DNA of 16,240 nucleotides from Deltaproteobacteria bacterium (GTDB taxonomy: Bacteria; Desulfobacterota; Desulfobacteria; C00003060; C00003106), in assembly GCA_019314005.1 (NCBI GenBank), contig JAFDAE010000078.1, forward strand, positions 1 to 16,240. The letters run 5' to 3'. The position numbers and the translations under genes are program-made. This document shows, piece by piece, positions 14,406 to 16,240 of the stretch (its first letter is position 1; each line of letters begins with the position of its first letter). The notes beneath the pieces are model-generated. The model saw only the letters and a program-made list of their open reading frames with translations, was not told the origin of the DNA and ran no database searches.

Positions 14406-14560
14406 GGCTGTCCGAGAATTCTGATCCTACTGCAAAAGCATGAGAAACGGCCCAAATTCCCGCAAGTTTTCGTCAAATAGGCCTGCTATTCTCCTCAAAT
14501 TTGCGAAAATTTTGTTTCGTTCTCACTCTTTTTCGTTACGGACATAATTCTCGGACAGCC
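14406..14560. mobile_element. 155-bp inverted-repeat element with GGCTGTCCGAGAATT ends
   Basis: The 15-bp ends at 14406-14420 and 14546-14560 are perfect inverted copies. Inner pairs TGAGAAACG/CGTTCTCA and GCAAGTTTTCG/CGAAAATTTTG let the whole unit fold into one long hairpin. I see no clear target duplication and no gene. The ends differ from those of the 142-bp MITEs, so this is a separate family. Confidence 0.75.
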
Positions 14561-14566
14561 TCCTAA

Positions 14567-14604
14567 GAGACTTTTGTAAAACTGTCGCATTTTGCAAAGG
14601 TCTC
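14567..14604. repeat. Short hairpin made of GAGACC-type element ends
   Basis: GAGACTTTTGTAAAAC (14567-14582) and TTTTGCAAAGGTCTC (14590-14604) are imperfect inverted copies of the MITE-type ends with almost nothing between. It may be a deletion remnant or a solo relic. The outermost GA on the minus strand completes the toxin stop codon TGA. Confidence 0.65.
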
Positions 14605-14854
14605 ATCGATTTCCGTTTTGACAGGTTATCATCACTGTAGTAATGATCTTGTTTTCTTCATCTACCTCATAAATTAACCGAAACGGCCCCACCTTGAATC
14701 TACGTAGACCCTCAAGTTTACCAAGCATAGCATGTCCCCTGTAGGGGTCTTCAGATAAAATCTTATGAGCGCTCGAGCAAATTCTTTTACTCTCATCAGG
14801 GAGTGTTTCCACGCATCGGCGAACCTGATCTGTTACAATAACAGCATAATTCAA
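14603..14854 (-). CDS. RelE/ParE-family toxin, possibly damaged C-terminus
   Basis: Toxins of this fold cleave mRNA on the ribosome (RelE) or block gyrase (ParE). The 83-residue protein starts at TTG 14854, overlapping the antitoxin stop (TTGA) with GGAGA six bases upstream. It shows the family pattern of an N-terminal helix pair (TDQVRRCVETLPDESKRI) and the strand core GLRRFKVGPFRLIYEVDEENKIITTVMI. RelE-type relatives usually end with a His/Arg/Tyr-bearing tail such as GHRKDVY, but here the tail is TCQNGNR and the stop TGA takes two bases from the adjacent repeat end. Loss of catalytic residues is therefore possible. It is the second gene of the pair. Confidence 0.85.
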   Translation of the reverse strand: MNYAVIVTDQVRRCVETLPDESKRICSSAHKILSEDPYRGHAMLGKLEGLRRFKVGPFRLIYEVDEENKIITTVMITCQNGNR

Positions 14855-15120
14855 AATGTTTCTCCGAACACGTCTTCAAAGGGAAAAATATTTCCTTCCT
14901 CTTTTTCTCTTACTCCCTTAACCACTCCCGCCATGAGTTCTTTGTCGGAAAGAATATCGAAAGTAGCCATAAATCGAAAGTATTCATCAAAATTGATCAA
15001 TACGGCAGACGGCTTACCGCCACGGGTAATAATGTAATGGTTTTGAATCTTTTCCAACTCTTTAACGATCTTTAGAAAGTTTTGTCTCGCATCGGAAACT
15101 GTAATAATTTCTGTAGCCAC
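14851..15120 (-). CDS. Phd/YefM-family antitoxin
   Basis: The antitoxin neutralises the toxin by its C-terminal part and represses its own operon by its N-terminal fold. The 89-residue protein has the Phd/YefM start TEIITVSDARQNFLKIVKEL, the YIITRGGKPSAVLINFDEY core, and an acidic C-terminus (FPFEDVFGETF) that would wrap the toxin. I chose the GTG at 15120 because AAGGAGG lies directly upstream. Two TGTACA operator sites and the promoter lie between 15135 and 15173, so longer in-frame starts would read through the operator. Its stop overlaps the toxin start. Confidence 0.87.
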   Translation of the reverse strand: MATEIITVSDARQNFLKIVKELEKIQNHYIITRGGKPSAVLINFDEYFRFMATFDILSDKELMAGVVKGVREKEEGNIFPFEDVFGETF

Positions 15121-15134
15121 AGCCCCTCCTTGTT

Positions 15135-15173
15135 TGTACACTGTAATGTACATTTCTTGTTTCAGCCTGTCAA
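15135..15173 (-). promoter_or_regulatory. Promoter with two overlapping TGTACA operator sites for the toxin-antitoxin operon
   Basis: On the minus strand TTGACA (15173-15168) is followed after 17 bases by TACATT (15150-15145). Two TGTACA palindromes at 15147-15152 and 15135-15140 are 12 bases apart; the first overlaps the -10. The YefM-YoeB operator of E. coli uses repeats with a TGTACA core, so autoregulation by this antitoxin is well supported. Confidence 0.75.
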
Positions 15174-15278
15174 CCCTAATCAATCCGATTGCGCATGTTC
15201 GCAAATTACTTGACAAAACCGTTTAGACCTTCTATTTTTGAAACATCAATATAATAAGAATATAATTTTTAAATAAGC

Positions 15279-15439
15279 GTCCATCCAGAAATGGTATCTT
15301 TTTTTGTCTTGATATCCGGTGTTCCGCAGGGTTTTTTATCTTGGACGTATCTCGCGTTATGCAAAGGTCTCGACAAGGGTAGCCCGACCAAGGCGGACGT
15401 ACGGCCTTGTCTTGAGACAAAATCTATTTCTGGACGGAC
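15279..15439. mobile_element. 161-bp MITE-like element with GTCCATCCAGAAAT ends
   Basis: GTCCATCCAGAAAT (15279-15292) and ATTTCTGGACGGAC (15426-15439) are inverted copies with one mismatch, and the similarity extends inward (ATCTTTTTTTGTC against AGATTTTGTC). It shares end and interior words (CAAGACAAGGCCG) with the element in the ssb leader. An open frame across it is composed of repeat and is not a gene. Target duplication is unclear. Confidence 0.65.
15352..15371. repeat. Relic of a 142-bp-MITE end nested in another element
   Basis: TCGCGTTATGCAAAGGTCTC is identical to the last 20 bases of MITE copy A. It lies inside the 161-bp element and has no partner end nearby, so it is a solo relic. 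Confidence 0.75.
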
Positions 15440-15463
15440 ACTAACAGAGGCGGAGGAAAGGTT

Positions 15464-16156
15464 ATGTTAGTAAAAGGATGGATGGCAAGTGATGTAATTT
15501 CAGTCGATGAGGAGACTTCCATGATGAAGGCTTCCGTCCTTATGAAAGAGAACAATATTCGTCGTCTCCCTGTAGTGCGCAAGGGGAAGTTGGTGGGGAT
15601 AGTCACTGACACAGACCTAAAAGAGGCGTCCCCGTCAAAGGCCACCACATTAGATATCTATGAAATAAATTATCTCTTGTCCGAGATTAAGGTCAAAGAA
15701 CTGATGTCAAAAGAGGTTATCTACGTAAGCCCTGATGAGACCATAGAATTCGCAGCAGTATTAATGCTTGAAAACAAGATTTCAGGGCTTCCGGTCATAA
15801 ACGACCAGAAAAATTTGATCGGTGTTATCACCGAAACAGATGTGTTTAAAGCGCTGATACATATTACCGGAGTATACAGCGGGAATGTTCAGTTTGCCCT
15901 CTGCCTGGAAGACAGACCCGGATCGGTGCATGAAGTCGCAGAGGTCATTCGAAGCATGGGCGGCCGCACCGTGAGTATAATGACCAGCTATGATTTGGCC
16001 GACAAAGGATACAGAAATGTCTATTTCCGTATTCGGCCTATGGAACAGGATCAACTGGCAAAGCTGGTCAATACAATAGAAGAAAAATTCACCGTGCTCT
16101 ATACTGTCAAAGAGTCCATGGACCAGGTTAAAGGACGGCGGTTGCGGAACGATTAA
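15464..16156 (+). CDS. CBS-CBS-ACT domain protein (AcuB-like)
   Basis: The 230-residue protein has two CBS domains (about residues 5-60 and 78-132, each with a GLPVI/RLPVV core followed by LIGVITETD or LVGIVTDTD) and a C-terminal ACT-type domain (about 140-215, ALCLEDRPGSVHEVAEVI). CBS pairs usually sense adenine nucleotides or S-adenosylmethionine, and ACT domains sense amino acids, so it is probably a soluble ligand-responsive regulator. The target is not shown by the neighbours. Proteins of this layout are often named AcuB after Bacillus acetoin use, which does not imply that role here. The ATG at 15464 follows GGAGG by seven bases. The gene directly follows a MITE-like element and ends two bases before another element's end. 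Confidence 0.9.
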   Translation: MLVKGWMASDVISVDEETSMMKASVLMKENNIRRLPVVRKGKLVGIVTDTDLKEASPSKATTLDIYEINYLLSEIKVKELMSKEVIYVSPDETIEFAAVLMLENKISGLPVINDQKNLIGVITETDVFKALIHITGVYSGNVQFALCLEDRPGSVHEVAEVIRSMGGRTVSIMTSYDLADKGYRNVYFRIRPMEQDQLAKLVNTIEEKFTVLYTVKESMDQVKGRRLRND

Positions 16157-16158
16157 GA

Positions 16159-16240
16159 GAGACCTTTGCAAAGTTCCCCATTCTTTACATATCTGATTTA
16201 AAAAACTGCCCCTGTTCTGTGATGGAGCCGGGACGCTTTG
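16159..16240 (+). mobile_element. Left end of a GAGACC-type element, cut by the window edge
   Basis: GAGACCTTTGCAAAG at 16159-16173 matches the outer 12 bases of the 142-bp MITE ends and then diverges (TTCCCCATTC). The interior does not match the MITEs, so it may be a longer relative such as a full insertion sequence. No right end or transposase is within the window. Confidence 0.5.

Noticed and set aside
15121..15216. Longer antitoxin start (121 codons)
   Set aside because: It would translate through the operator and promoter; the GTG at 15120 has an excellent ribosome site.
15232..15420. 62-codon minus-strand frame
   Set aside because: It lies almost entirely in the 161-bp inverted-repeat element, has no ribosome site and resembles no protein.

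Overview
The window looks like part of a chromosome (or metagenome-assembled contig) of an anaerobic, probably sulfate-reducing or syntrophic member of the Desulfobacterota. The main reason is a complete qrcABCD-type set: a multihaem cytochrome c, a Tat-exported molybdopterin-oxidoreductase-like protein, a four-cluster ferredoxin-like protein and an NrfD-type membrane protein. This menaquinone reductase is characteristic of sulfate reducers with periplasmic hydrogenases and formate dehydrogenases. System II cytochrome c maturation (ResB/CcsB) and moderate GC fit the same picture. The genus cannot be set from the sequence alone.

Layout, left to right. (1) 1-2109, minus strand: a methyltransferase gene overlaps an AmrS-type radical SAM gene broken by an exact 53-bp tandem duplication. 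That gene overlaps the start of a fumarylacetoacetate-hydrolase-family gene whose first 29 codons are fused in frame to a second copy of the middle of amrS at the window edge. (2) 2214-4108: ssb (+), tatA (-) and a moaB-like gene (+), each with a recognisable promoter, ending in a 142-bp MITE and a bidirectional terminator. (3) 4133-9529, minus strand: the qrcABCD operon with a leader promoter and, after qrcD, an unrecognised 49-codon single-span membrane protein gene. (4) 9570-9898: tandem and inverted repeats and a second copy of the MITE. (5) 9906-14381, minus strand: a ketoacyl synthase III-like gene, a pentapeptide-repeat gene, a small membrane-protein gene, resB and ccsB. (6) 14406-15173: a second kind of inverted-repeat element, a short hairpin made of element ends, and a RelE/ParE-Phd/YefM-type toxin-antitoxin pair with a clear operator. 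(7) 15279-16240: another inverted-repeat element, a CBS-CBS-ACT protein gene, and the left end of an element that runs off the window.

How the genes fit together: QrcA carries covalent haem that ResB/CcsB would attach. QrcB has a twin-arginine signal needing TatA and belongs to a pterin-cofactor family that MoaB-type proteins serve. Electrons would pass from periplasmic cytochrome c3 through QrcA and the Fe-S subunits to menaquinone at QrcD. The clustering therefore looks like a respiratory complex with part of its maturation machinery.

The most unusual material is (a) the duplicated and broken amrS/FAH region, which may be a real rearrangement or an assembly mis-join, (b) the small protein gene next to qrcD, and (c) a family of GAGACCTTTGCA-ended elements that sit at gene 3' ends and in two cases supply bases of the stop codon. 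I did not find a CRISPR array, rRNA, tRNA or a full transposase gene. No clearly new multi-gene defence or metabolic system is visible.
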